The position numbers were made by a program, and so were the translations under genes. The notes under the pieces were generated by a model, which worked only from the letters and a program-made list of their open reading frames with translations, did not search any database and was not told where the DNA came from. From positions 1 to 64,000 of the forward strand of contig JAFNXN010000010.1 in the NCBI GenBank assembly GCA_017379015.1: a DNA stretch of 64,000 nucleotides, given 5' to 3'. Source of the stretch: Alistipes sp. (GTDB taxonomy: Bacteria; Bacteroidota; Bacteroidia; Bacteroidales; Rikenellaceae). Of this stretch, positions 26,401 through 34,490 are shown in pieces; position 1 is the first letter of the stretch, and every line of letters begins with the position of its first letter.

Positions 26401-27342
26401 ATGAATAAGCCCTTGACTATCTCGGTTATAGCACCTATCTATGGTGTGCAAGACTATATTGTGCAGTTTGCCGAGTCGCTGCTCTCGCAGTCATATCCCC
26501 ATATCGAGTTTATCTTTGTCAACGATGGCACGAAGGATCGCTCTATTGAGCTTCTTGAGGAGCTTATTGAGCGTAAGTATAGTGCTCTTAGTTCACGTAT
26601 CAAGATTGTTCATAAGGAGAATGGTGGATTGCCCGCTGCACGACGTACGGGCTTGGACCACGCAACGGGCGACTATATCTACCATGTAGACTCAGATGAC
26701 TGGCTCTCACAGGAGGCTATACGCAAGATTGCAGATCGCATTCAGCAGAGCGATGCCGATATTGTCTATTTCAACCATGTCAAGGAGTACCCATCACGCT
26801 CTAAGTTAAAGAGTGACAGGATATATGAGTCGGATGCTCAGAGGGAGTATGTACGTAATATGTATAATCATCGCTCCTATGCAAGTGTCTGGAATAAGTG
26901 TGTGCGCCACTCGCTCTACAAGGAGCACGAGATATTTACGCCCAAGTATGGCTATGCCGAGGACTGCTATCTCATGTCGCAGCTTGTGGGCTACTCGCGA
27001 AGCATCGCCTATCTCGATGACTACCTCTATCACTACCGCAAGGGTAACCCCAATGCACTCACCTCACAGCAGCGACGTAAGCGTAAGAGGGAGTATGCTC
27101 TCAACTTTATTGACCTCTACGAGAGGTATCGCGATGTGCCACGTGAGCAAAACCCCGTTGCCTGCATCTTCGATGATATCTTGATACAGGCGGGGTGGTA
27201 CTCTATATTTTATCGCCTCGATCTCTTCAAGCACTATCCATGGTTAGCTAAGGCTGTTCGTGGTGCGAAGATACGAGGTGGAGGATCCGATGTGCCTATT
27301 GTGGCTCAGCTTCTGACAAAGTTTGTGGCTCTGTTCAAGTAG
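26401..27342 (+). CDS. Family 2 glycosyltransferase
   Basis: A 313-residue GT2 enzyme that adds a sugar from a nucleotide donor. The start at 26401 (MNKPLTISVIAPIYGVQ) fits the family better than earlier in-frame starts. The fold is shown by IEFIFVNDGTKDRS, NGGLPAARRTGLDHATGD and the DxD-type motif HVDSDDWLS. There is no obvious membrane helix. It is seven bases after the SDR gene and is the last gene of the licD operon. A lipocalin gene converges 18 bases downstream. Donor and acceptor unknown. Confidence 0.92.
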   Translation: MNKPLTISVIAPIYGVQDYIVQFAESLLSQSYPHIEFIFVNDGTKDRSIELLEELIERKYSALSSRIKIVHKENGGLPAARRTGLDHATGDYIYHVDSDDWLSQEAIRKIADRIQQSDADIVYFNHVKEYPSRSKLKSDRIYESDAQREYVRNMYNHRSYASVWNKCVRHSLYKEHEIFTPKYGYAEDCYLMSQLVGYSRSIAYLDDYLYHYRKGNPNALTSQQRRKRKREYALNFIDLYERYRDVPREQNPVACIFDDILIQAGWYSIFYRLDLFKHYPWLAKAVRGAKIRGGGSDVPIVAQLLTKFVALFK

Positions 27343-27360
27343 AGGCTCTCTAGGCTTAGC

Positions 27361-27879
27361 TTACTGCTTTACCCATATTAGTTTCGTTGTGTCGTAGCCT
27401 CGTTGCTTGGCGATCTCCACGATCTCACTCTTCGTGGTGCTATCTAGCTTGCGCGTGCGCGAGAGTATCCATAGGTACTTAGGCGATTTGCTTCCTATGA
27501 GTGCCCACTCGTAGTCTTGGTCTAGAGCTAGGATGTTGTAGTCCGAGTAGAATATCCAGAAGAACGATACGCGTAGTTGGCCTGGTGCTTCGCTCATCTT
27601 AGCCTTGCCGTATGATGTCTTACGCTGCTGGTTCTCTGAGTTTATACCCGTGTTTGTAACGCTTATTTTACCATCTGGTTGTAGCGAGTAGAAAGCCTCG
27701 CAATACTGCAAGTTGCGCTCGAATGAGTGGTCAAATCGCGCTATCTCGTACCAGCGTCCCATGTAACGCTTGAGGTCTACGTCGTTTACCGTTGTGCGGT
27801 CTATATCAACATCTTGAGCTCTGCTCGATAGCGCGGTAAGAAGTGTTGCTGCCATAATAAGTATGTATCCCTTTTTCAT
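27361..27879 (-). CDS. Lipocalin family protein (Blc-like)
   Basis: Blc-type lipocalins bind lysophospholipids or other small hydrophobic molecules. This 172-residue protein has a signal peptide (MKKGYILIMAATLLTALSSR) but no lipobox Cys, unlike E. coli Blc, so it is probably periplasmic or secreted. The lipocalin signature GRWYEIARFDHSFER and the later WALIGSKSPKYLWILSRT are diagnostic. It converges on the GT2 gene and is transcribed alone. A role in envelope lipid turnover is inferred. Confidence 0.92.
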   Translation of the reverse strand: MKKGYILIMAATLLTALSSRAQDVDIDRTTVNDVDLKRYMGRWYEIARFDHSFERNLQYCEAFYSLQPDGKISVTNTGINSENQQRKTSYGKAKMSEAPGQLRVSFFWIFYSDYNILALDQDYEWALIGSKSPKYLWILSRTRKLDSTTKSEIVEIAKQRGYDTTKLIWVKQ

Positions 27880-27958
27880 AGTTTTTGTTTACTATTAGGA
27901 GTACATTTATCATGCCATTTTAGTAGCTTGCGGCTATACTCTTGGTATATATAAATAG

Positions 27959-27985
27959 AGAAGGCAGCTAATAAAAGCCACCTTC
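27959..27985 (-). terminator. Possible weak hairpin after the lipoprotein at 28117
   Basis: A short stem (gaaggc and its partner gccttc-like arm) lies on the minus strand, followed by tctatttat. Pairing is imperfect. Confidence 0.35.
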
Positions 27986-28116
27986 ATTATCTACTATTTG
28001 TTGTCTGTCGCAATCCATCCACTCGCCACACCCTCTTTTCTTGCTCGGGCTGGACTGCTAACGCTTAGCCGTTTTTTTTGTGGGGACTGGGATTTGCCGC
28101 ACAGGGTTGTTGGCTA

Positions 28117-29178
28117 CTAGTCGCCCCACTCGATGACGATCTCCTTGTCGAACTCTGGGTTGATACCGAAGCCACCAGTACCGAACGACGTTGTTAGCAT
28201 ACGTCCCTCGATGATTGTCTCCATGTTACGCTTTAGAGGCACTGAGATACCCGTCCACTGGCTGATCTTCTCACCTACGATCTCGCCGCTATCGCTGATA
28301 GATACCTCGCCATCGAAGAACATCATGTTAAGCTTGACGTTTGTCTGCTTACCGTTCACGAATACGTAGTCGTAGAATAGCTCAAGCTCGCCATCCTTGT
28401 CGAAGTGTGCCTTGGTGATGAATGTTCGTGTAGGCTCGAAGTAGTTTGGCTTCTGCTCCTCGACGTTGTAACCTGCTGATACATACTGCACATACTGCAC
28501 CACGGCAGTTATATCCTCGGCACTCTTACCCTCCTTGATGTAGTCGTTCTTATCGGTTGTGATACACTTAAATCTTCCCTTAGGACGCTCAAGCTCAAGT
28601 GGGTAGACAAATTCGAAGTGGCCCTCTGAGTAGAAGTACTCGCGGAGGTCTACGTCAAGCATGTTAGTGAAGACATCCTTATCGTTGTTGTCGAGAACCT
28701 CCACGTCTGAGTAGACAATCTTGCGAAGGTCGTCAGTGTTATAGTACCACGATGTACGCTCGTCATCCTTCACGTAGTCGCACCATACGAGCACCTTGTA
28801 CTGCTCAGCATTGACGTTGAATACCGCCTTAGCCTGTGGGTTAGGATCCTCGACATCGGCGAAGTAGACCTGACGCTCAACAAATATTGAGTGTGATGAT
28901 GTGATGCGATATAGATCCACGATGTAGCGCAGACACACTGGCTCTGTAAATCGAGTACCCTGAGGCATGATCTGCTGTGCTCGTACCACGTATGAAGTAC
29001 CCTTCTCGGGCTCACACTCTACGGTTGCGAAGTATTCCGGTGCTGTGAGATCCACTGAACACTCGACAACGATCTGTATGTCGTGTGTTGCGGGATACTC
29101 GTGGATGGTCATATCGCAACCCGATAGCGCGAGCCACGACATGAGTATTATTACTATATATTTTATACGACCAAACAT
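28117..29178 (-). CDS. Lipoprotein, possibly DUF6562-like, paired with a DUF3575 protein
   Basis: A 353-residue lipoprotein: signal peptide with lipobox ALSGC at about residue 21, then beta-rich sequence. The segment YKVLVWCDYVKDDERTSWYY resembles what I recall of DUF6562/fimbrial accessory lipoproteins, but that assignment is only moderately sure. It has no transmembrane helix besides the signal. It lies 20 bases after the DUF3575/OmpA-like gene and shares its promoter. Such pairs usually sit beside fimbrillin genes in Bacteroidales; no fimbrillin gene is adjacent here. Confidence 0.75.
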   Translation of the reverse strand: MFGRIKYIVIILMSWLALSGCDMTIHEYPATHDIQIVVECSVDLTAPEYFATVECEPEKGTSYVVRAQQIMPQGTRFTEPVCLRYIVDLYRITSSHSIFVERQVYFADVEDPNPQAKAVFNVNAEQYKVLVWCDYVKDDERTSWYYNTDDLRKIVYSDVEVLDNNDKDVFTNMLDVDLREYFYSEGHFEFVYPLELERPKGRFKCITTDKNDYIKEGKSAEDITAVVQYVQYVSAGYNVEEQKPNYFEPTRTFITKAHFDKDGELELFYDYVFVNGKQTNVKLNMMFFDGEVSISDSGEIVGEKISQWTGISVPLKRNMETIIEGRMLTTSFGTGGFGINPEFDKEIVIEWGD

Positions 29179-29198
29179 CTCTTATACTTAAGGGTTAC

Positions 29199-30503
29199 TT
29201 ACTTATTCTTCTTCTTGTAGTCTATGCGATATGAGATGTCGATGCCGAGGCGTGTTGGTCCCCAGTAGTTCATCGTCTCGGTGCGGAGGTACTTACCATT
29301 AAATACACCCTCATATACATCATATACTATGTTCATATATCCCAAACCTACGGTAAACTCGACACCCCAGCCAGTGTTTTTGCCTAGAGGGAGTGCGTAG
29401 CCATAGCTAAGACCCACGCCCCAAGCAGCTCTGTTAGGGTCTTGGTATCTGTGGTCGCCCAGCTGCACGTTGAATCCAGTTACTGGAACGTGTAGACCTA
29501 CAAAGTGACCCTTGACGAGAGGATTGCCAAACCAGTAGCGCAACTCAGGCTGAATGGCAAATACTCGTATCTTGCGATCATACTTGAAGTAGTCGTATGG
29601 CGAGTAGTGGCCGATGACGTCGAATGACATCTTAGGTGCAATACGCACCTCGGCACCGATGTTCGCGATAAGTCCAGCCACCTCAAGGGCATTTGTCTTG
29701 AAGCTGATCAGACCTATGCGCTCTACAGGCTCTGGTGCTGGTTCTGGCTCTGGCTCGGGTTCTGGAGTGGGCTCTGGCTCTGGCATTGCCAATGAGCCAC
29801 CCTCTAGCTCCTCCTCTTCCGCCTCCTGCTCAAGGAGTTTCGCAGCCTCTTCCTCCTCGGCAACCTTGCGCACGGTGACGATGATCACCCATGCGTTACG
29901 CATGTGTACGAAGTGTCGCTTGAGCATAAGGTTCCACACCCTGCCATTATCAAGCTTGCGCAGCTCGGTGATTCGTCCATCCACCATTCTTCCGTTAGGA
30001 CCCCAGGTGCTTGGATACTCTGTGTTCAAAATCTTGAGCACCTCGTCGCGCATTGGCATCTCAGTGTCAGCTACAACAAGGTCGATGAGGTGATCCCAGC
30101 CAATGTAGTGCTCATCCTCAATAATTATACCCTCGGGGATGTCGATGCGCTCGCGCACCATCTTCTCGAGAGCCAACATACGGTTGCGGCTAAGGCGGTA
30201 GTTGATTTCTGTCGAACCCTCGGGAGATGCCGTACCGTAGAAGCCTACAGATACGATCTCGTAGGTTGTGTCGCGCTCCAACTTGCGATACAACGAGTCG
30301 ATACGCTCAAGAGCCTCTGCGTTGTTATGGTAGTTGGGGTCTATGACTGTACTATTTACGCGGAAGTCCACACTTATGCCGTGGCGGTTGTCATTCTGCC
30401 ACGACTCGCTAAGACGAATATCCTGTGCGCTAACTATTGTTGGCGCAACGATCGCTGCAATAAGAAGTGCGATTGTGGTAAATATGTTACGTTTTGCAAA
30501 CAT
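29199..30503 (-). CDS. OmpA-like / DUF3575 outer membrane protein
   Basis: A 434-residue envelope protein. After a signal peptide (ending TIVSAQ) comes an N-terminal OmpA-like segment at about 60-120 (VGFYGTASPEGSTEINYRLS, then SRNRMLALEKM). An acidic stretch and a Pro-Glu linker (repeated PEPEP) follow near residue 245. The C-terminal DUF3575 domain begins LISFKTNALEVAGLIANIG and includes FAIQPELRYWFG, GHFVGLHV and an aromatic, barrel-like end. Such proteins are linked to fimbriae in the group. It is first in a two-gene operon with the lipoprotein at 28117. Promoter at 30642-30672. Confidence 0.88.
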   Translation of the reverse strand: MFAKRNIFTTIALLIAAIVAPTIVSAQDIRLSESWQNDNRHGISVDFRVNSTVIDPNYHNNAEALERIDSLYRKLERDTTYEIVSVGFYGTASPEGSTEINYRLSRNRMLALEKMVRERIDIPEGIIIEDEHYIGWDHLIDLVVADTEMPMRDEVLKILNTEYPSTWGPNGRMVDGRITELRKLDNGRVWNLMLKRHFVHMRNAWVIIVTVRKVAEEEEAAKLLEQEAEEEELEGGSLAMPEPEPTPEPEPEPEPAPEPVERIGLISFKTNALEVAGLIANIGAEVRIAPKMSFDVIGHYSPYDYFKYDRKIRVFAIQPELRYWFGNPLVKGHFVGLHVPVTGFNVQLGDHRYQDPNRAAWGVGLSYGYALPLGKNTGWGVEFTVGLGYMNIVYDVYEGVFNGKYLRTETMNYWGPTRLGIDISYRIDYKKKNK

Positions 30504-30641
30504 TGAGCTCTATTTTCTTGTTATAGTTTTTCAAACAACACTTAATACTCAACTCCTTACCGCGGTTTGTGTACTAGATGTGTAAATTTTTCGTGGTCTT
30601 ACCCATTGTGCATATTGTTGCACGAGGGCGTCATTTCTTGA

Positions 30642-30672
30642 CAAAGGTATAAAATTTATTTTTATTCACAAA
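30642..30672 (-). promoter_or_regulatory. Promoter of the DUF3575 operon
   Basis: On the minus strand TTTG (30669-30672), a 19-bp spacer, then TAccTTTG (30642-30649). Leader to the ATG at 30503 is about 130 bases. Confidence 0.78.
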
Positions 30673-30807
30673 ACTTTTTCACCTCTAAGTTGTATATAAA
30701 TAGGTGTTTGAACTCTTTTGGCGATTTGTTATCCTCTCGAGCCCAGTAGTAAAGTGATCTTAAATAAAAGATATATGGTCTTAAATAAGGCTATATTCTA
30801 AATAAAT

Positions 30808-30846
30808 ATGGGACTGATCCTCTTTTTTATGCGGAGTCAGTCCCAT
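30808..30846 (-). terminator. Terminator after the 44-residue gene
   Basis: A 10-bp outer stem atgggactga/tcagtcccat with a short inner stem. The minus strand continues atttatttag. It lies about 20 bases past the small gene's stop. Confidence 0.75.
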
Positions 30847-30865
30847 CACTTTTGCGAGAATTTGG

Positions 30866-31000
30866 CTAGCCTTTGAACTTGAAGATGTCGGTTAAAAATG
30901 TGTCCAGGAAGAGTAGCTCGTGATCCTGTTGTATGACATCATTAAGTAGTAGACCCTCCTCGCTGTAGAGTTGTAAAGTGCGATTGTCAATTTCACCCAT
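30866..31000 (-). CDS. Small 44-residue protein downstream of the ECF sigma factor
   Basis: A short open frame, ATG at 31000 and TAG at 30866-30868, encodes 44 residues beginning MGEIDNRTLQLYSEEGLLLN and ending FLTDIFKFKG. It is acidic and Leu-rich, with no membrane segment. It starts 63 bases after the sigma-factor stop and is followed directly by a terminator hairpin, so it fits as the second gene of that operon. I do not recognise the family. The reasoning for a real gene is position, codon-like composition and the tight terminator. A role as a sigma-factor partner is only a guess. Confidence 0.6.
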   Translation of the reverse strand: MGEIDNRTLQLYSEEGLLLNDVIQQDHELLFLDTFLTDIFKFKG

Positions 31001-31063
31001 AGGCAAGTTGTTTTGAGGTTTTACTCTATCAACGCTGCCCGATGGGTTTTATTGTATCGCTTG

Positions 31064-31654
31064 CTAGTTTAGTACAATATTTCTATCCTTGATCATCTTT
31101 CGAAGATTGATCAGCGCATATCGCATTCGTCCCAAGGCGGTGTTTATGCTCACCTCGGTCTCGTCGGCAATCTCCTGAAACGATAGCTTTGAGAAGTAGC
31201 GTAGGCGCACCACCTCTTGCTGTTCGTCGGGTAGTGAGTCGATCAGCTCGCGTATGGTCTGTTCGATCTCACCCTGAATCATGTCGTCCTCGGTGTTCGG
31301 CTCGGCAAGGCGTAGTGAGCCTATCATGTCGTAGCCTGCCTCGGTCTCGTTTATCTGGCGACTAGACTTCTCGCGACGGAAGTGGTCGAGTACGCGGTTG
31401 TGTGCAATGCGCAGTACCCACGAAAGGAACTTTCCCGAGTCGGTGTAGCGTCCCTCGTCGATAACCTTTACCGCCTTGATAAATGTCTCCTGAAAGATGT
31501 CGTCGGCAATGTCGTCGTTGCGCACCATCATGCCGATATAACTACGTACGCGCTGACTATGGCGCTCGATAAGTTCAGATATAGCACTCCTATCTCCCGA
31601 AAGGTAATTATTAAGCAACACGCGGTCGCTCAACATATTCACATTCGTGTTCAT
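31064..31654 (-). CDS. RNA polymerase ECF-type sigma factor
   Basis: A 196-residue sigma-70 family factor of the ECF type. Region 2 is seen in DDIFQETFIKAVKVI with the core-binding and -10 recognition part (SWVLRIAHNRVLDHFRREKS). Region 4 helix-turn-helix is SLPDEQQEVVRLRYFSKLSF followed by QEIADETEVSINTALGRMRY. No anti-sigma (FecR-like) gene follows; instead a 44-residue ORF lies downstream. The start MNTNVNMLSD could also be the inner Met six codons later. It probably answers an envelope or general stress signal, which the sequence does not identify. Confidence 0.92.
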   Translation of the reverse strand: MNTNVNMLSDRVLLNNYLSGDRSAISELIERHSQRVRSYIGMMVRNDDIADDIFQETFIKAVKVIDEGRYTDSGKFLSWVLRIAHNRVLDHFRREKSSRQINETEAGYDMIGSLRLAEPNTEDDMIQGEIEQTIRELIDSLPDEQQEVVRLRYFSKLSFQEIADETEVSINTALGRMRYALINLRKMIKDRNIVLN

Positions 31655-31920
31655 ACTCCCATTATTTTAATTAGTTCAAGAGCAGAGTTTTTTCGATAGG
31701 CAATACTTTTTTTGTAGTTAATACTTTGTTTTCGATTGCAAGGTACGCAAAAAATGCGAAACCACAAAATTATTCCCCACATTGCCAACTCACTCGTTGC
31801 CCTAAAATATTAGCATAAGCATTGAGCAAAAGCCGTGCCAATCAGGGAGTTATGCGATAGTCTTTTTATTTTTAGGGCGTTGTCGCTATTGGTGAAACGG
31901 CAAATTATGGCGGTGAAATG
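31655..31920. other. Intergenic region upstream of the sigma factor gene
   Basis: About 270 bases. It must hold the sigma-factor promoter; the nearest match (TAccTTGC on the minus strand near 31745) is imperfect, which would fit use of a non-primary sigma factor such as itself. No ORF or repeat is evident. Confidence 0.5.
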
Positions 31921-31969
31921 ACTCAAAAAAAACACCGCAAGCTTGCGACTTGCGGTGTTTTTTTTGAGT
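31921..31969. terminator. Long perfect-palindrome terminator after fabD
   Basis: A 21-bp perfect stem (31921-31941 with 31949-31969) with a seven-base loop; both arms end in an A/T run, so it works in both directions. It lies 15 bases past the fabD stop. Confidence 0.9.
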
Positions 31970-31983
31970 GTCGATGCAAGATG

Positions 31984-32865
31984 TTAGAGCGTAGACTTAG
32001 ACTCTGCGCTAACCTCGCGGCTAACCTTAGATACAAGACCCTGAAGGACGTTGCCTGGGCCAACCTCTGTAAACTCTGTTACACCATCCTCGATCATCTT
32101 CTCAACGATCTGTGTCCAGCGTACTGGTGCTGTGAGCTGTGCGATAAGGTTTCTCTTGATTGCCTCAGCGTCGGTATATGGCAGTGCGTCAACGTTCTGA
32201 TATACAGGGCATGATGGTGTCATGAAGTTTGCCTCGGCGATAGCCGCCTCAAGCTCCTGACGTGCTGGCTCCATGAGTGGTGAGTGGAAAGCACCGCCTA
32301 CAGGAAGACGCAAAGCGCGACGTGCACCAGCCTCCTTTAGCTTAACGCAAGCTGCATCTACAGCCTCGTCAGCACCCGAGATAACGAGCTGACCTGGACA
32401 GTTGTAGTTAGCACCTACGACCACACCATCGACTGCGGCACATACCTCCTCTACGGTCTTGTCGTCAAGGCCCAACACCGCTGCCATGCCACCAGGCTGC
32501 TGCTCGCAGCACTTCTGCATGGCCATAGCTCGCTTCGATACAAGCTTAAGGCCATCCTCGAACGAGAGTGCTCCAGCCACTACAAGAGCCGAGAACTCGC
32601 CAAGCGAGTGACCTGCAACGGCATCTGGCTTTACGCCGAGTGCCTTTGCTAGGATGACTGAGTGTAGGAATACGGCTGGTTGTGTTACCTTTGTCTGCTT
32701 AAGCTCCTCGGGAGTACCAGCAAACATAATATCTGTAATTCTAAATCCGAGAATCTCGTTAGCCTTCTCAAAGAGCTCTTTTGCTTCGGGCACATTATCA
32801 TAAATATCCTTGCCCATACCTACGGCCTGTGAACCCTGGCCTGGAAATACATAAGCGTGCTTCAT
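31984..32865 (-). CDS. fabD: Malonyl-CoA--ACP transacylase
   Basis: FabD loads malonyl groups onto acyl carrier protein for fatty acid synthesis. I start it at 32865, where the family's usual N-terminus (MKHAYVFPGQGSQAVGMG) begins; an ATG four codons upstream is possible. The protein has 293 residues. The active Ser lies in GHSLGEFSAL, the catalytic His in GAFHSPLM, and the QxTQPA-like segment reads TKVTQPAVF. The gene stands alone with its own promoter box (32920-32927) and a strong terminator. Confidence 0.95.
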   Translation of the reverse strand: MKHAYVFPGQGSQAVGMGKDIYDNVPEAKELFEKANEILGFRITDIMFAGTPEELKQTKVTQPAVFLHSVILAKALGVKPDAVAGHSLGEFSALVVAGALSFEDGLKLVSKRAMAMQKCCEQQPGGMAAVLGLDDKTVEEVCAAVDGVVVGANYNCPGQLVISGADEAVDAACVKLKEAGARRALRLPVGGAFHSPLMEPARQELEAAIAEANFMTPSCPVYQNVDALPYTDAEAIKRNLIAQLTAPVRWTQIVEKMIEDGVTEFTEVGPGNVLQGLVSKVSREVSAESKSTL

Positions 32866-33172
32866 AAATTTAAGCATTAGTTTTACTAATCAACTTTAGC
32901 TATCTGCTATTTAACTGCGCAAAGTTAATAAAATTTTCAATTTCTGAGTATCTCTCTGTCGGTGTAGATCGGCTATTGCGGGTATGGATTAGTGTGTTAT
33001 GCATGCAAGGTGTTGGGAATTAGCTGTTTATATCTAGGTGTGTGACGTGCCTTAATTAATATTTTTTGCGTGGGGAGCTAAAATAATTGGTGTTTTATGT
33101 GTGATTAACAAATCTGTTTGTTAATTTTGTGCACTCTTTGACTGATAATGTTTTAAATCCTTGATATATAGT
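32866..33172. other. Intergenic region between fabD and BACON-like 3
   Basis: About 300 bases between divergent genes. A minus-strand TAacTTTG (32920-32927) suits fabD and a plus-strand TAatTTTG (33122-33129) may serve the lipoprotein. Nothing else seen. Confidence 0.6.
32920..32927 (-). promoter_or_regulatory. -7 box of fabD promoter
   Basis: The minus strand reads TAacTTTG, 55 bases before the fabD start. Confidence 0.6.
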
Positions 33173-34312
33173 ATGAAGAGAACTTTACAAATTTGTATGC
33201 TTATGGGCCTTACGCTCCTTGTGGGGTGTTTTCTCGATGAGCCTATTGAGATTGTGCCGGGACAACCCGACCTCAAGATTCATACCACGGAGGTTGCTGT
33301 CACGGCGGATGGTGGGCACTTCGAGGTGGAATACACGCTGCTCAACCCTGTGCAGGATGCTGAGCTTAGTGTGCGTTCGGAGTGCAGCTGGGTGAAGAAT
33401 ATCGACCTTACGAAGGAGGGCGTTGTGGCATTTGATGTGGCAGCAAGCTTTGAAAAGGAGGGGCGCAGTGCTACCATCGAGCTTATCTATCCCGAGCTGT
33501 CGTATACTCCCTCGATTGTGGTTAATCAGGCGGTGGGTAAGGAGCACTCGATTAGCTTCGAGCTTGTGTCGGCTGCGGCAACAACGGTCACGCTAAATGT
33601 GACACCTCAGGACGATGAGTTGTCGTATATCCTCATTTTGGGCAATGGCAAGTATCTGAACGATAATGGCTTGTTGGGTGATGATGAGGCTCTGTGGGCA
33701 AGTGATATGGAGCTTTTCCAGGGGTATGCAGATGCCTTTGGTGGCGATATTCAAGGTGCTGCTGAGGCATTTATGCAGCAGGGAGAGTTGGATCTCTATC
33801 AGTTTAGTGGCGTCGCTCCCGATGCTACCTATGTTGCCTACGCCTATGGCTTCGATCTAGCGACGATGAAGCCAACTACCGAGGTTTCGTATTTGGAGAT
33901 CACCACAGCGGCGATTGCTGATAGTGTGCTAGGCTTTGAGTTTGATGTTGTGGCAACGGGCGAGGGCGTTACGCTTAAGGTGCTCCCCGAGGAGTATGAT
34001 GGTTACTACTATTATACGGTATTTAGTGCCGAGGATGTCGATGGTGCTACCAGTGAGCAGCTGCGCAGCTATTGCGAGGCGGAGTGGGAGATCGCTAAGG
34101 CGGTATATCTCTACGCGACGGAGGGCTCGGAGCACTCGTTTGACTCTCTGTTTGAGGAGTTGGCGTACGCGGGAGCCTCAGAGCAGACAGTGCATATTGC
34201 TGATAGCTCGGAGTATGTGCTCTGCGCTTTTGGCATCGACTCGCAGGCTATGATGAATAGCTCTCCTGTGAGCTGTAGATTTACCGCTAAGGGGGTTGTG
34301 TCGGATATGTAG
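33173..34312 (+). CDS. BACON-like surface lipoprotein 3 (short)
   Basis: A 379-residue predicted lipoprotein, starting at 33173 (MKRTLQICMLMGLTLLVGC). The lipobox is LLVGC. The BACON-like domain is at about 35-125 (VAVTADGGHFEVEYTLLNP, then IVVNQAVG). The following module has VTPQDDELSYILILGNGKYL, matching the signature of the paralogues at 8709, 11009 and 57126. It has fewer beta modules than the others and lacks the basic tail. Monocistronic. Surface exposure and glycan binding are family-based inference. Confidence 0.87.
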   Translation: MKRTLQICMLMGLTLLVGCFLDEPIEIVPGQPDLKIHTTEVAVTADGGHFEVEYTLLNPVQDAELSVRSECSWVKNIDLTKEGVVAFDVAASFEKEGRSATIELIYPELSYTPSIVVNQAVGKEHSISFELVSAAATTVTLNVTPQDDELSYILILGNGKYLNDNGLLGDDEALWASDMELFQGYADAFGGDIQGAAEAFMQQGELDLYQFSGVAPDATYVAYAYGFDLATMKPTTEVSYLEITTAAIADSVLGFEFDVVATGEGVTLKVLPEEYDGYYYYTVFSAEDVDGATSEQLRSYCEAEWEIAKAVYLYATEGSEHSFDSLFEELAYAGASEQTVHIADSSEYVLCAFGIDSQAMMNSSPVSCRFTAKGVVSDM

Positions 34313-34452
34313 CCTCTCTGTTGCGTGTAGGCTGATTTGCGGCTCTTGGGTCGCGTTATGATCGATTGGGTTGACTGAAAAAATATTCGGTTGACCCTCT
34401 CTTTTTTTTTGATGATTTTTAAAATTTGTAGATAATTTCCAAATTTTTTTAT

Positions 34453-34460
34453 TATCTTTG
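34453..34460 (+). promoter_or_regulatory. -7 box of the ROK gene
   Basis: TAtcTTTG lies 30 bases before the ATG. A TTTG is present 24 bp upstream, slightly too far for consensus. Confidence 0.6.
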
Positions 34461-34490
34461 TATAGCAAATGCAAAATATCAAGATAAATC

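Larger units (their letters stand above)
30504..30865. other. Intergenic region with promoter and terminator
   Basis: About 360 bases without a convincing gene. It holds the promoter of the DUF3575 gene (30642-30672) with a leader of about 130 bases, and near its right end the terminator that ends the sigma-factor transcript (30808-30846). Nothing else stands out. Confidence 0.7.

Noticed and set aside
29904..30506. Open frame of 200 codons on the plus strand
   Set aside because: Opposite the DUF3575 protein gene, whose signal peptide and promoter are clear.
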